The notes: generated by a model from the sequence alone, not told the origin. 57,484 nt of DNA from Bacteroidales bacterium (GCA_017446745.1 JAFSQF010000075.1:1-57484); one strand, 5' to 3'; positions 17,008-26,649 are shown, numbered from the stretch's first letter. Made by a program: numbers and translations.

Positions 17008-17972
17008 TGGTTCTCCTGGTTGGCGGCCTCAATCACCTGCTCATACTCTTGGGGCGTGAGGTCGTTGTAGAAATAATAGACTGGGTTGACTTTCTTGCCG
17101 TTGAGCCACACCTCGTAGTGGCAGTGAGGCCCCGAGGCCAGACCAGTATTGCCCACGTGACCTATCAGTTCGCCACGCTTCACCTGTTGTCCGGCACGCA
17201 CCTTCACGTCGTTCATGTGGCCGTAGAGGGTCTTGTAGCCATAGCCATGGTTCACCAGCACGGCGATGCCGTAGCCGCTGAGCTCGGCGCCGCCACGTCC
17301 GGCCACCTCCACCTTGCCGTCGCCCGTGGCGTAGACCGGTGTGCCCTTCTGGGCCGAGAGGTCAACTCCGGTGTGCGTCCGACGGTAATGCAGTATTGGA
17401 TGATAGCGCGTCCCGAATCCGGAGATCAGTTTGCACTGGTTTTTCTTCAGGGGCATGATGGCGGGGATATGCTCCTGACGCTCTTTCTTGGTGCTGGCCA
17501 TTTTGTAGACCTCATCGAACGATTTCGACTGCACGTAGAGGCGTTTGGTGAAGTCGTCTATACGCTTGGTGGTCTGGATGATAAGGTCGGAATGGTCGTA
17601 GCCTTCCAGCTCCGAATAGTCCTGTGCTTCCATACCCGCCATGCGGCGCTCGCTCTCTATAGGCTCGGCTTCGAGAAGAGTGCGGTAGATGCTGTTGTCG
17701 CGATTCTCAAGGTCGGCAAGCACAGCCTCGTTGCGTTTCACGGTGCTCCGCAGGTTGTTCATCTGCCGCTCCATCATCGCAATCTCACGTTTCAGCTTCC
17801 GCTCTTGAGGCGAATCGAACACGTGCAGGCCGACGACCAGCAGCACCACGCCAAGCACCAGCCCGAAAGCCAGCGAGAAGGATATCTTCTTCAGCTTGTC
17901 GGAGAAACTGGTCATCACCTTCTCATACGAGAGGGTGTGAGGATTAAACTTGTATGTGTGGTGCTTTTTCAA
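16995..17972 (-). CDS. M23 family peptidoglycan endopeptidase
   Basis: A 325-residue membrane-anchored protein: short cytosolic N-terminus, one membrane helix (about residues 33-52, LAFGLVLGVVLLVVGLHVF), a coiled coil (55-150) and a C-terminal LytM/M23 domain. Zinc-site motifs are HTGVDLSA and GPHCHYEVWLNG (HxH), with GYKTLYGHM and GLASGPHCHY. A C-terminal YYFYNDLTPQEYEQVIE tail matches Bacteroidales M23 proteins. It cuts peptide cross-links in the periplasm during growth or division. It lies upstream of ispH with a 13-bp overlap. Confidence 0.9.
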   Translation of the reverse strand: MKKHHTYKFNPHTLSYEKVMTSFSDKLKKISFSLAFGLVLGVVLLVVGLHVFDSPQERKLKREIAMMERQMNNLRSTVKRNEAVLADLENRDNSIYRTLLEAEPIESERRMAGMEAQDYSELEGYDHSDLIIQTTKRIDDFTKRLYVQSKSFDEVYKMASTKKERQEHIPAIMPLKKNQCKLISGFGTRYHPILHYRRTHTGVDLSAQKGTPVYATGDGKVEVAGRGGAELSGYGIAVLVNHGYGYKTLYGHMNDVKVRAGQQVKRGELIGHVGNTGLASGPHCHYEVWLNGKKVNPVYYFYNDLTPQEYEQVIEAANQENQCLS

Positions 17973-17996
17973 CTATTTTTTTCTTTTTTTCTCGAA

Positions 17997-18110
17997 GCAT
18001 CGAAATATCGAAGCATCGAAACATCGAGATATCGAAACATCGAAGCATCGAAACTTCGAAACATCGAAACATCGAAACTTCGAAACATCGTAGCATCGAA
18101 ACTCCGAAGC
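17997..18110. repeat. Second array of the 8-bp ATCGAAAY repeat
   Basis: About 14 tandem copies of ATCGAAAC/ATCGAAGC/TTCGAAAC lie in the gap between the 353-residue gene's stop and the M23 gene's start. The unit and strand orientation match the array at 11108-11216, although the flanking genes here are on the minus strand. This places repeat sequence in the leader of the M23-ispH transcript. Confidence 0.85.
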
Positions 18111-18111
18111 A

Positions 18112-19173
18112 TCAATGCTTTGAATATTTCATCTTCCAGTTGCCAATGGCGCGGGCAAAATCCTCGGCGGGGCCTGTGTGGTTCACGAAGAAGCGCAGGT
18201 CGAGCTGCGGGAAGTAGAGCTCGCCGACCACCTGTGCACGGGTGGTACCATAAAGGGTGCTCAGCGCATCGGTTTGCTTGTGGCTGTGCTTTTTGTGCTT
18301 GTGCGAGTGTGATTCAAACTGCGGACGTACCGCCAAAGTGGAGATATCAACCACCTTGTATTGTATGTCGACCTCGTTCCAAGGAAGCACGTCGAAATCA
18401 ACCGTTGAGCGGGCTGCCACCAAACCGGTGGGGAGGACGTAGTAGCGCATGCCGTTGTGGTCGCGCATCACGGGGGTGTCGCCCGGCACCTGGATATAGT
18501 CGAAGATGCCCATGTCGAAAAACACCTGCTGGTAGGCCGGTGTGTTGTCGTCGGTGTAGACCGACCATACGCGACGTGATTCGACAAGAAGATGGAAAGT
18601 CTCTATAACCTTGGCCCAGTCTGCCTGTTGCTCTTCCGTCAGTGTTTTGCGGAAGTCAATCTGAGTGGAGCGCACGTCGCGTTCCAGGCCGGCGATGCTC
18701 GACTTGTAGTGCGACAGGACGCTGACCAAAGCCTTTTTGGGATGTCCGCCCATCTTGTCCTTTATGGCGCGCACAATGCGCTGCAGCAGCTCCTCCTCCT
18801 TGGCAAGTCCCAGCACGTTCTGATAGCTGGAGAGGATGTGGCGCTCTTCGTCGTTCTTCACCTTAGCGAAAGCCTCTTCTATGAGGGCGCTCTCGCGGTC
18901 GAAGTTGGGCTCCTTGCGGAAAAGCAAGGTGAAGAGGTTCTGTTTCTGCTTCTCGCGGATGGCGTTGACGAAACGGCGATAGCTGTGGCTCTCGGTGCTG
19001 CGCACAAAGAATCCCGTGCCGGAGATGGGGTCGCACACAAAGTTGTAGTTGTGCGACATTTGGTCGTAGCGCCCGCGGACACCAAAGATAGAATAGTAGA
19101 AATGACGCGACACGGGTACCCTCAGGTCCTCGGCCACCGTCATCCGCTTTGCGAAAATGTTCTTGAGTTTCAT
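18112..19173 (-). CDS. Conserved protein of unknown function with His-rich insert
   Basis: A 353-residue soluble protein without signal peptide or membrane helix. I recognise no domain. Visible features are a helical middle (residues 85-190), an aromatic-rich second half (VWSVYTDDNTPAYQQVFFDM) and a His/Lys cluster near residue 300 (SHSHKHKKHSHK) that could bind metal. The start is ATG 19173 (MKLKNIFAKRMTVAEDL). It is followed closely by the 8-bp repeat tract and faces the same way as the M23-ispH pair. Confidence 0.65.
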   Translation of the reverse strand: MKLKNIFAKRMTVAEDLRVPVSRHFYYSIFGVRGRYDQMSHNYNFVCDPISGTGFFVRSTESHSYRRFVNAIREKQKQNLFTLLFRKEPNFDRESALIEEAFAKVKNDEERHILSSYQNVLGLAKEEELLQRIVRAIKDKMGGHPKKALVSVLSHYKSSIAGLERDVRSTQIDFRKTLTEEQQADWAKVIETFHLLVESRRVWSVYTDDNTPAYQQVFFDMGIFDYIQVPGDTPVMRDHNGMRYYVLPTGLVAARSTVDFDVLPWNEVDIQYKVVDISTLAVRPQFESHSHKHKKHSHKQTDALSTLYGTTRAQVVGELYFPQLDLRFFVNHTGPAEDFARAIGNWKMKYSKH

Positions 19174-19209
19174 TGTTAAGGTTCTGGCTTCAAGTTACAA
19201 TAATCAGAA

Positions 19210-20601
19210 TCAACCGTGTATTGCTTCGCCGTAGGCTGCCTCGATGGCCTCCATCACGGCTTCCGACATGGTGGGGTGGGGATGGATGGAACCAGCCACC
19301 TGCTTGGCGGTGAGGCCGTTCTGGCGTGCCACCACGATGCCGGCGATCATCTCGGTGACGTTGTCGCCGCACATGTGTGCTCCCAAGATCTCGTCGGTCT
19401 GCTTGTCGATAACCATTTTTATGAAGCCGTCGTTGTTGCCCGCTGCCGTGGCCTTGCCGCTGGCTTTGAAGAAGAACTTGCCCACGCGCACCTCATGGCC
19501 GGCCTCAATGGCCTTTCTCTCGCTCAGGCCTACGCTGGCCACCTCGGGGGTGGTGTAGGTGCAGCCGGGTATGTTGTTGTAGTTCACCGTGGCCGGTGAG
19601 CCGCCGCAGATCTTCTCCACGCAGCAGATGGCTTCGGCAGAGGCCACATGAGCCAGGGCGGGGCCGTGCACCACGTCGCCTATGGCGTAGTAGCCCGGCA
19701 CGTTGGTCTGGTAATAGTCGTCCACCTCAATCTTGGTGCGTTCCACCTTGATGCCGGTCTCCTCCAGCCCTATGTTCTCCAGGTTGGTGATGACGCCAAC
19801 AGCCGACAGCACCACGTCGCAGTCCACCAGCACCTCGGCGCCTTTCTTGTCCTTGATATGCACGTGGCATACATCGCCATCTACGTCGACTTTCTCCACC
19901 GAGGCGCTCATCATCACCTTCATGCCCATTTTCTTGAAGCTGCGTGCCACGTTGGCCGACGTGTCTTCGTCCTCGTTGGGCAGAATGGTGGGCATGAACT
20001 CCACAAGGGTCACCTGCACGCCGATGCTCTGATAGAAGAAGGCAAACTCGCTTCCTATGGCTCCGCTTCCCACCACCACCATCGACTGGGGTTTCGTAGG
20101 CAGCGTCATGGCCTCGCGGTAGCCAATGATGTGCTTGCCGTCCTGAGGCAGGTTGGGGAGGTTGCGGCTGCGTGCCCCGGTGGCGATGATAATATGCGGG
20201 GCCTCGTATTCTGCCACGTTGCCCTCGGCATCGGTCACCTGCACCTTATGGCCGGGCATCACTTTGGCGGAGCCCATAATAACGTCTACGCCATTCTTTT
20301 TCAGGAGGAACTGCACACCTTTGCTCATTGTCTCGGCCACGCCGCGCGAACGCTGCACCATGGCCCCGAGGTCGGCCTCGCAGCCCTGTGCCGCCACACC
20401 GTAGTTGACGGCATGGTTCACGTAGTTGTACACCTGGGCACTCTTCAGCAGCGCCTTGGTGGGTATGCATCCCCAGTTCAGGCAGATGCCTCCTAGGTTC
20501 TCGCGCTCTATAACAGCTGTCTTCATGCCCATCTGGGCTGCCTTCACAGCCGCCACATATCCTCCGGGGCCGCTGCCTATGACAATGATATCGTAGTTCA
20601 T
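19210..20601 (-). CDS. lpdA: Dihydrolipoyl dehydrogenase (E3)
   Basis: A 463-residue FAD flavoprotein that reoxidises dihydrolipoamide in 2-oxoacid dehydrogenase or glycine-cleavage complexes. The FAD motif is GSGPGGYVAAVKAAQMG, the redox disulfide is Cys40/Cys45 in GGICLNWGCIPTK, the NAD-binding motif is VVVGSGAIGSEFAFF, the second FAD motif is GYYAIGDV, and the catalytic His-Glu end is HPHPTMSEAVMEA. Full length. No E1/E2 genes are adjacent. Confidence 0.95.
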   Translation of the reverse strand: MNYDIIVIGSGPGGYVAAVKAAQMGMKTAVIERENLGGICLNWGCIPTKALLKSAQVYNYVNHAVNYGVAAQGCEADLGAMVQRSRGVAETMSKGVQFLLKKNGVDVIMGSAKVMPGHKVQVTDAEGNVAEYEAPHIIIATGARSRNLPNLPQDGKHIIGYREAMTLPTKPQSMVVVGSGAIGSEFAFFYQSIGVQVTLVEFMPTILPNEDEDTSANVARSFKKMGMKVMMSASVEKVDVDGDVCHVHIKDKKGAEVLVDCDVVLSAVGVITNLENIGLEETGIKVERTKIEVDDYYQTNVPGYYAIGDVVHGPALAHVASAEAICCVEKICGGSPATVNYNNIPGCTYTTPEVASVGLSERKAIEAGHEVRVGKFFFKASGKATAAGNNDGFIKMVIDKQTDEILGAHMCGDNVTEMIAGIVVARQNGLTAKQVAGSIHPHPTMSEAVMEAIEAAYGEAIHG

Positions 20602-20751
20602 GATTATTTTGTTTTTTTATAATTATTTCAACTTTTTATGCACCACACTTCTATGGCAACAACAGTCCTGTCAATCAAAATCTTATATCAACAATAGATT
20701 GTTATAGCCCACAACAATGCAATTTGCAAAAATATTGAAAAAAAATCTTGT

Positions 20752-20769
20752 GGCAAAATTTATTTTGCC
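20752..20769. promoter_or_regulatory. Inverted repeat overlapping a -33 region
   Basis: GGCAAAA-TTTA-TTTTGCC is a perfect 7-bp dyad that overlaps the TTTG element of the promoter at 20764-20794. It could be an operator, although AT-rich dyads of this size also arise by chance. Confidence 0.3.
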
Positions 20770-20794
20770 GTTCTATGCTTTTTCACTACTTTTG
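20764..20794 (+). promoter_or_regulatory. Bacteroidetes-type promoter for the outer-membrane protein gene
   Basis: TTTG at 20764-20767 and TACTTTTG at 20787-20794 are 19 bp apart, an exact fit to the Bacteroidetes -33/-7 consensus. It lies 27 bp before the ATG at 20821. Confidence 0.65.
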
Positions 20795-20820
20795 CATCCT
20801 GTTTTCAACGTTGCCCCGTC

Positions 20821-22125
20821 ATGTCCAACCGACACATTATATATATCTTAGCCCTACTTTTCCTTGCTCCTGCCGCTTGTTTTGCTCAATATTTGCGCAT
20901 CAACCACCTCGACAGCCGCACCGACTTCAGCTTCGACCTCAACCACCTCTACAACTACAACAACTATGAGCGCAACCGCTGGGGTGGCGGCCTGTTTCTG
21001 CAAACCCCGCTACGCTACGACAAACGCTATGGCTATGACTTCCAAAACAGTCTGCGCACCACGGCATACCTTGGTTGGGGCACCGGCGACAAGGCCTGGA
21101 AGTATGGTGGCGACCTGTCACTCCTCTTTCCTCACTACGATTTCCGCAGGATAACCCTTGGCTATCGCCACGACGTTGAACAAATAGGAGGCCACAGCTT
21201 CTACAGCTACAATATTTTCAACACCATCGAGAACAGCAGCTATTTCTCGTCGCGCTACAGCGCCGTCGACCGCCTATGGCTCGCTGCCGAGCTCGACTTC
21301 CGCGGCCCCGGAGTTGTCGTCGCCACGTTGCGCCATTCATCCGAGAGCCTCCTCTTCAATGCCAAAGGACTTCTTTTCCCAAAAATCGATGCCGCCGACA
21401 GCCGCCCTAAGAGTGATTACGACGAGGCCATAGTGCAGCTCCTATGGGGCGAACACTGGACCATCGACCTGCAGGCTGGCACTGCGCTCCACCATTTCGA
21501 CAACAGCCGAGAGCCCTTCGCACGCCTCGTGGCACAGTATTCCAACACGTTGAAGCTTAATAACAACTGGGGCAACCTCCGCCTCTATGCCCAGTGCGGT
21601 ACAACGCTGGGGCACGACACTCCCATCAGCCGTCGCTTCAGCCTGGGTGGCACCGGTGGCAGCTACTACTATTTCAGCAACACCCTCCTCACCCTACGCC
21701 CCAATGCCGCCATGGCCGACAGCTATGCACACCTCACCGCCGTCTACACCGTCGGGCGCCCCCTGTGGAGCAACGCCCTCTCCCACCCCACCCCATTCCT
21801 GCAGCTCAACGTCCTTTGGGGTGCGCTGCGCTCCTATAATGGCTTGTCCGAAACCGGCCTCTACATCCTCCACAACGGCAATGCCATCAACACCGAGCTC
21901 CAAGACCCCGACCCTACCGCCGAGACCCTCATGCTCTTCGCACCCTACTATGGCATCTTCGAACCCGCCTTGGGAATCGACCAACTGGTGCGCTGGGGCA
22001 TAATAGACTTCGGCGTCTCGGTGGCGTGGCAAATGACACCAAAAAAATCTCTTCTCCACTCAGACAATTTTTTCGACAAATTCGCCGTTATGTGTGTCGC
22101 CAAGCTTGTTTTCGACAACAAATAA
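20821..22125 (+). CDS. Outer-membrane beta-barrel protein, DUF5686-like
   Basis: A 434-residue protein with a cleavable signal peptide (IIYILALLFLAPAACFAQ, cut after about residue 22). The mature part alternates aromatic and polar residues throughout and ends in a short FAVMCVAKLVFDNK strand, as expected of an outer-membrane barrel. The GYRHDVEQIGG motif near residue 118 resembles the barrel half of DUF5686 proteins, but the N-terminal carboxypeptidase-regulatory-like domain of that family is absent. The function is unknown. Confidence 0.6.
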   Translation: MSNRHIIYILALLFLAPAACFAQYLRINHLDSRTDFSFDLNHLYNYNNYERNRWGGGLFLQTPLRYDKRYGYDFQNSLRTTAYLGWGTGDKAWKYGGDLSLLFPHYDFRRITLGYRHDVEQIGGHSFYSYNIFNTIENSSYFSSRYSAVDRLWLAAELDFRGPGVVVATLRHSSESLLFNAKGLLFPKIDAADSRPKSDYDEAIVQLLWGEHWTIDLQAGTALHHFDNSREPFARLVAQYSNTLKLNNNWGNLRLYAQCGTTLGHDTPISRRFSLGGTGGSYYYFSNTLLTLRPNAAMADSYAHLTAVYTVGRPLWSNALSHPTPFLQLNVLWGALRSYNGLSETGLYILHNGNAINTELQDPDPTAETLMLFAPYYGIFEPALGIDQLVRWGIIDFGVSVAWQMTPKKSLLHSDNFFDKFAVMCVAKLVFDNK

Positions 22126-22212
22126 GCGTGTGGTGGTGTTGCAATGTTGATTCAACAATTCAAACGATTACAACGATTAACAGATTAAACGATTAAACAT
22201 ATCCAAGTATTC

Positions 22213-23718
22213 ATGAAAAGATCACATATCACAGTATCCCTCATTCTAATGGCTGTTCTGATGTGCGCGATGACGAATCTGAATGCGCAAAACGGTTATA
22301 AATTCACCTTCAAAGGGGCTACGCTTTCCGACGGACGCTATTATGTGGCCCAACATTTCCGCGACAAATTCATTCTGGTAGATTCCGCTGCGGCACAGAA
22401 TGGCAGCGTGGTTTTCAACGGGAAAAAGAAACTCGACACCGGGGTCTACACCCTTCTCGACAGCAAGCAGAAGCAGATGTTCGATTTCATGGTCGACGAC
22501 AGCCGCACTTTCTCCATCGCCTTCGACGAGAAGTATACCAACGCGGGCATGAAGGTGCAAGGCTCGCAGGCCAACACCCTCATGTATGCCTACATGGCCA
22601 AGCTTGACTGGGCCAACAGCCAGTCGAAAGCCATCAACGAGCGCATGAAAGACCCCGCCACGCAGCAGGCCGCACAAGCCGACATGGAGAAGCTGCGCGA
22701 CGAGATGAAAACCTTCCAGGACAGCTATATGGCCGCCAATGCCCGCTACCGCTTCACGCAGTTGGTGCGGATCTCGCAGCCCGTCGAGGTGCCTCAGGCC
22801 ATTCCCGCGGGCAGTGCGGACACCAGCCTCCGCGACTGGCAAGCGCGCTACTACCGCACCCACTATTGGGACAACGTCGACTTCGCCGACCACACGCTGA
22901 TCTACACCCCTCAGCTCTTCGACAAGATGAACTACTACTTCTTCGGCCTGCTCTACTATCAAGACTGCGACACCATCACACGCTATGCCCACAATGTGCT
23001 CGACCGCGTGGTAGCCGACAGCACCATGCTGCGCTATTTCCTCGACTTCATCACGCCCCACTACGAGCGCAGCACCAAGAACATCGGCTGGGACCAGGTC
23101 TTCGTCAACCTCGTCAACGACTATTACCTTGCGGGAAAATGCCCCTGGGCCACCAAGGCCGACCTCTACAGCAAGAAGCAGACTGTCGATTTCCTCAGCC
23201 AGTCGCTTATCGGAGCCATGGGGCAGGAGCTGCTCATGGCCGACACCAACCAGTCTACCGACCCCAAGGATTGGATTTCTTCACACGCTTTCCCGCAGAA
23301 ATACGTCATGCTCTGGTTCTGGGACCCCGACTGCAACCACTGCAAGAAGCAGTCGGCCGAGCTGATGGCCCTCTACGACTCGCTATGCAACGCCGGCAAC
23401 AAGATTTTCGAGGTGTATGCCGTGGGCTACGAGAGCGACGTGGAGAAATGGAAAAGCCACCTGCGCAAGTACAAATACCCCTTTGTCAACGTGGGAGGCC
23501 CCAACGTCAACATCGACTATCAGGAGGCCTACAACGTCCACGGCGCGCCGACCATGATTCTCCTCAATGCCGACCGCCAGATAATAATGAACAAGACGCT
23601 GCCCACGAATCAGGTGCTGCCGTTCCTGGAGCGCTACGAGAAGGAGCACCCCGAGCAGGCCAACCGCGCCCCATCGAAATGGCAGATTGAAGGTATCCGC
23701 CGCGCGAAGATAAAATGA
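22213..23718 (+). CDS. Thioredoxin-fold protein (DUF4369/DUF5106 type)
   Basis: A 501-residue exported protein. It has a signal peptide (residues 1-26, ending MTNLNAQ), an N-terminal beta-rich DUF4369-like domain (30-130), a helical DUF5106-like middle (140-330) and a C-terminal TlpA-like thioredoxin fold with the redox motif Cys374-Asn-His-Cys377 in WFWDPDCNHCKKQ and a cis-Pro segment (GAPTMILLN). Such proteins handle periplasmic disulfides in Bacteroidetes. An L,D-transpeptidase gene follows about 110 bp later. Confidence 0.85.
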   Translation: MKRSHITVSLILMAVLMCAMTNLNAQNGYKFTFKGATLSDGRYYVAQHFRDKFILVDSAAAQNGSVVFNGKKKLDTGVYTLLDSKQKQMFDFMVDDSRTFSIAFDEKYTNAGMKVQGSQANTLMYAYMAKLDWANSQSKAINERMKDPATQQAAQADMEKLRDEMKTFQDSYMAANARYRFTQLVRISQPVEVPQAIPAGSADTSLRDWQARYYRTHYWDNVDFADHTLIYTPQLFDKMNYYFFGLLYYQDCDTITRYAHNVLDRVVADSTMLRYFLDFITPHYERSTKNIGWDQVFVNLVNDYYLAGKCPWATKADLYSKKQTVDFLSQSLIGAMGQELLMADTNQSTDPKDWISSHAFPQKYVMLWFWDPDCNHCKKQSAELMALYDSLCNAGNKIFEVYAVGYESDVEKWKSHLRKYKYPFVNVGGPNVNIDYQEAYNVHGAPTMILLNADRQIIMNKTLPTNQVLPFLERYEKEHPEQANRAPSKWQIEGIRRAKIK

Positions 23719-23724
23719 GGGGGG

Positions 23725-23770
23725 TGAATGGGTTTAATGGGGAGAATAATGGGTTTAATGGGGAGAATAA
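23725..23770. repeat. 21-bp intergenic direct repeat (ATGGGTTTAATGGGG type)
   Basis: Two adjacent copies of ATGGGTTTAATGGGGAGAAT fill the gap before the L,D-transpeptidase gene. Related GGGTTAAATGGG-like tracts sit in other gaps (28204-28245 and 29910-29945), so this is a recurring simple intergenic sequence of the genome. Confidence 0.7.
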
Positions 23771-23830
23771 ATAGACATAAACATAAAAACAATAATCAAT
23801 AAAATAGAAAAAAACAACGCTGCAACTGAT

Positions 23831-24448
23831 ATGAAAATGATGATGATGCTTGCCCTTGCCCTCAGTGTGGCGCTGACGACGGCCAAAGGGCTGCCGTCGC
23901 AAACCACGACGCCGGCCACCTGGTACAGCGGCGTAGGGTTGCATTTCTCCACCCCTCCTCAGCCGGTAGCCGACCGCACGGAATACACCTATGTATGCAA
24001 CGCCGACAACCTTTTCATATCCATCTCCAAGCCCCGGCGCACGCTCTACGTCTTTGAACGCCGCTGTACGGGGACAACCCTCATCGCCGCCTACCCTGTA
24101 TGTCTGGGAGCCAACAACGGCAACAAGGCGCGGGAAGGCGATATGCGCACTCCGGAAAGTGCAGTGTGCATGCCTTTCACCATCTGCAGCATAGAGGATG
24201 CCTCGGGCTGGACCCACAATTTCGGCGACGGTCGCGGCAGCATCCCGGCCTATGGCAGCTGGTTTCTCCGCCTGAGGGGCAATTTTCCGGGCTCCGGCAT
24301 CGGCATCCACGGCAGCACGGGAAACCGCTACAGCATTCCGGGACGTGGCAGCGAAGGGTGCATCCGCCTCCGCGACGAGGACATCATCCACCTCCGCAAA
24401 AACTACGTCTTTGTGGGAATGAAAGTGTATATCGATAGCGACGTATGA
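23831..24448 (+). CDS. L,D-transpeptidase (YkuD family)
   Basis: A 205-residue exported protein with a signal peptide (MKMMMMLALALSVALTTAKG). The catalytic motif is HGSTGNRYSIPGRGSEGCIR, containing the conserved His and nucleophile Cys177. The preceding half (ISISKPRRTLYVFER) matches the start of the YkuD fold. Family members form 3-3 peptidoglycan cross-links or attach lipoproteins. The start has six Met codons nearby; 23831 gives the best signal peptide. Confidence 0.85.
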   Translation: MKMMMMLALALSVALTTAKGLPSQTTTPATWYSGVGLHFSTPPQPVADRTEYTYVCNADNLFISISKPRRTLYVFERRCTGTTLIAAYPVCLGANNGNKAREGDMRTPESAVCMPFTICSIEDASGWTHNFGDGRGSIPAYGSWFLRLRGNFPGSGIGIHGSTGNRYSIPGRGSEGCIRLRDEDIIHLRKNYVFVGMKVYIDSDV

Positions 24449-24570
24449 ATCGTTGTTCTAATTGAAACAACCTACAATATAATCATTGCATAATACCAAA
24501 AAAAATCTAATTTTCTTCATATTATTAATCCAAAAATTCAAACACCAAACCTTTAAAAACACAAAATATC

Positions 24571-25332
24571 ATGAGAAAAAATATTGTTGCAGGAAACTGG
24601 AAAATGAATAAGCGCTTCGACGAAGCCGACGAACTGGTGAGCGGAATCATGGACCTCCTGGAGAAGCAGGAGCTGCCGCAGAACACCCTGATGATTCTCT
24701 GCCCTCCGTTCCCCTATCTGGAGATGTGCACGGACTATAGCAACGACAGCTATTTCGCCATTGGTGCACAGAACGTGAACGACAACGACCGTGGAGCCTA
24801 CACCGGCGAGGTGAGTGCCGAGATGCTCAACTCGATGGAGGTGGAATACTGCATAGTAGGCCATAGCGAACGCCGCGCCTACTACGGCGAGACCGACGCC
24901 ATCGTGGCGCGCAAGGTGGACCAGCTGATCAAGAACGATATCCGCCCGATAGTGTGCTGCGGCGAGGTTCTTGAGGAGCGTGAGGGCAACAAGCAGTTCG
25001 AGGTTGTGCGCCGCCAGATCACCGACGGCCTCTTCCACCTCAGTGCCGAGCAGTTCGCCAACATCGTCATAGCCTACGAGCCGGTATGGGCCATAGGGAC
25101 TGGCAAGACTGCCACCCCGGCACAGGCGCAGGAGATGCATGCCTTTATCCGCGGGCTTATTGCCGACAAGTACGGCAAGGAGGTAGCCGAGGCAACGAGC
25201 ATCCTCTACGGTGGCAGCTGCAAGCCGACGAATGCCAAGGAGCTTTTCGCCAACCCCGACGTTGACGGCGGCCTCATCGGTGGAGCCTCGCTCCAGGCCG
25301 AAGACTTTGTCAATATCGCAATGGCGTTCTGA
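24571..25332 (+). CDS. tpiA: Triosephosphate isomerase
   Basis: A 253-residue glycolytic enzyme interconverting DHAP and glyceraldehyde-3-phosphate. All signatures are present: AGNWKMNK (catalytic Lys), [10 protein letters not shown] (catalytic His), [14 protein letters not shown] (catalytic Glu and loop 6) and [13 protein letters not shown] (phosphate binding). Length is normal. It starts a plus-strand series with the FtsX-like permease and the histidine kinase, but a gap of about 95 bp follows. Confidence 0.97.
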   Translation: MRKNIVAGNWKMNKRFDEADELVSGIMDLLEKQELPQNTLMILCPPFPYLEMCTDYSNDSYFAIGAQNVNDNDRGAYTGEVSAEMLNSMEVEYCIVGHSERRAYYGETDAIVARKVDQLIKNDIRPIVCCGEVLEEREGNKQFEVVRRQITDGLFHLSAEQFANIVIAYEPVWAIGTGKTATPAQAQEMHAFIRGLIADKYGKEVAEATSILYGGSCKPTNAKELFANPDVDGGLIGGASLQAEDFVNIAMAF

Positions 25333-25428
25333 GGGTTGATGACAAGAGAAGAGTAATTTTCGATTTTTTGATATTTCGATTTTTCGATTGAACAAATTAA
25401 ATAATTTAATAATTAAAGAACTCTATTA

Positions 25429-26649
25429 TTGTCGTTCGAGCGTCTCATAGCAAGCCGATTTCTGCAGCGCGACAAGAGCAACTTCTCGCGACCGTTGGTC
25501 AACATTGCCACCTATACCATAGCCCTCGGTGTAGTGGTGATGATATTGGCAGTCTGCATCTTGCGAGGTTTCCAAGGGGAAATCAGCAGCAAGGTGGTGG
25601 GGTTTGGCTCGCACATCAACGTGCGCAGCTATGGATGGGTGAACGACTACGACGAGATTCCTGTGGAGATGAGCCACGGCGAGGTGGAGGCCTTGCGGCA
25701 GCTGCCCGGCGTGGCTCACGTACAGGCCTATGCCTACAAAGGAGGCATGCTCAAGACCGACGACCAAATTCAGGGGATTATCTTCAAGGGTGTTGACGCC
25801 GATTTCGACAGCACGTTCTTTGAGGGCAACCTGGTACGCGGCCGGCTCTTCCATCTGGAGGACAGCAGCACATGCAACGAGGTCATCATCTCGTCGCGGC
25901 TGTCGGCGCGCCTGGGACTGGACACTGGCAGCCGCGCGCGCACCTATTTCTGGATGGGCACCACCTACCGTGCCCGCGCCTTCAGAGTGGTGGGCATCTA
26001 CAAAACCGACCTGAGCGAGTTCGACGACCACTACATCTTGGGGGACTTGCGCCAGGTGCAACGCCTGAACCAGTGGGACAGCGGTGAGGTGGCGGGCTAC
26101 GAGCTGTTGGTGACCGATTTCGACCGGTTGGAGCAGACTTTGGGAGCTGTGAAAGCCAACACACGTCCCGACCTCATGGTGACGTCGATTCGCGAAGAGC
26201 AACCCGCCATGTTCGCATGGCTGGACTTGCTCAATTCCAACATAATCCTCATTCTTTCAATCATGGCGGTGGTGTGCGCCGCCTCGGTGGTGTCGGCCCT
26301 GCTGATAATGATTTTCGAGAAGACCTCCATGATAGGCCTTCTGAAGTGCCTTGGGGCCACCAACCGCTCGGTGCGACGAATCTTTATGCTGAAGGCCGCA
26401 GCCATAGTTGGCAAGGGAATTCTGCTGGGCGACGCTATTGCGCTGCTCCTCGGGCTGGTGCAGAGCCATTTCCATATCATTCGGCTGGACACGGAGAGCT
26501 ATTCGATGGAATTTGTGCCTGTGGAACTCAACCTTGTGTATTTCGCCATCATCAGTGTGGCCACGCTGCTGTTGTGCCTTGCGGCGCTGCTGCTGCCGTC
26601 GTCGTACATAGCTCGTATCCAACCTGCAAAAACCTTACGATTCGAATGA
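25429..26649 (+). CDS. FtsX/LolC-like ABC transporter permease
   Basis: A 406-residue inner-membrane protein with one N-terminal helix (about 22-45), a large periplasmic domain (50-265) and three C-terminal helices (about 275-400) ending in ARIQPAKTLRFE, a standard FtsX-family end. This is the LolC/LolE/MacB architecture for lipoprotein release or export. The start is TTG 25429 (SFERLIASRFLQRDKSNFSR). The upstream region is AT-rich without an in-frame ATG. The ATPase partner is not adjacent. The kinase gene that follows overlaps it as ATGA. Confidence 0.8.
   Translation: MSFERLIASRFLQRDKSNFSRPLVNIATYTIALGVVVMILAVCILRGFQGEISSKVVGFGSHINVRSYGWVNDYDEIPVEMSHGEVEALRQLPGVAHVQAYAYKGGMLKTDDQIQGIIFKGVDADFDSTFFEGNLVRGRLFHLEDSSTCNEVIISSRLSARLGLDTGSRARTYFWMGTTYRARAFRVVGIYKTDLSEFDDHYILGDLRQVQRLNQWDSGEVAGYELLVTDFDRLEQTLGAVKANTRPDLMVTSIREEQPAMFAWLDLLNSNIILILSIMAVVCAASVVSALLIMIFEKTSMIGLLKCLGATNRSVRRIFMLKAAAIVGKGILLGDAIALLLGLVQSHFHIIRLDTESYSMEFVPVELNLVYFAIISVATLLLCLAALLLPSSYIARIQPAKTLRFE

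Noticed and set aside
16581-18608. A 675-residue plus-strand open frame
   Set aside because: It is the shadow of ispH, the M23 gene and part of the 353-residue gene on the minus strand, and runs through the 8-bp repeat. Composition is not protein-like.
26217-26645. N-terminal extension of the histidine kinase
   Set aside because: It would overlap the FtsX-like gene in another frame for 430 bp. The ATGA overlap at 26646 gives a normal start followed by a membrane helix.
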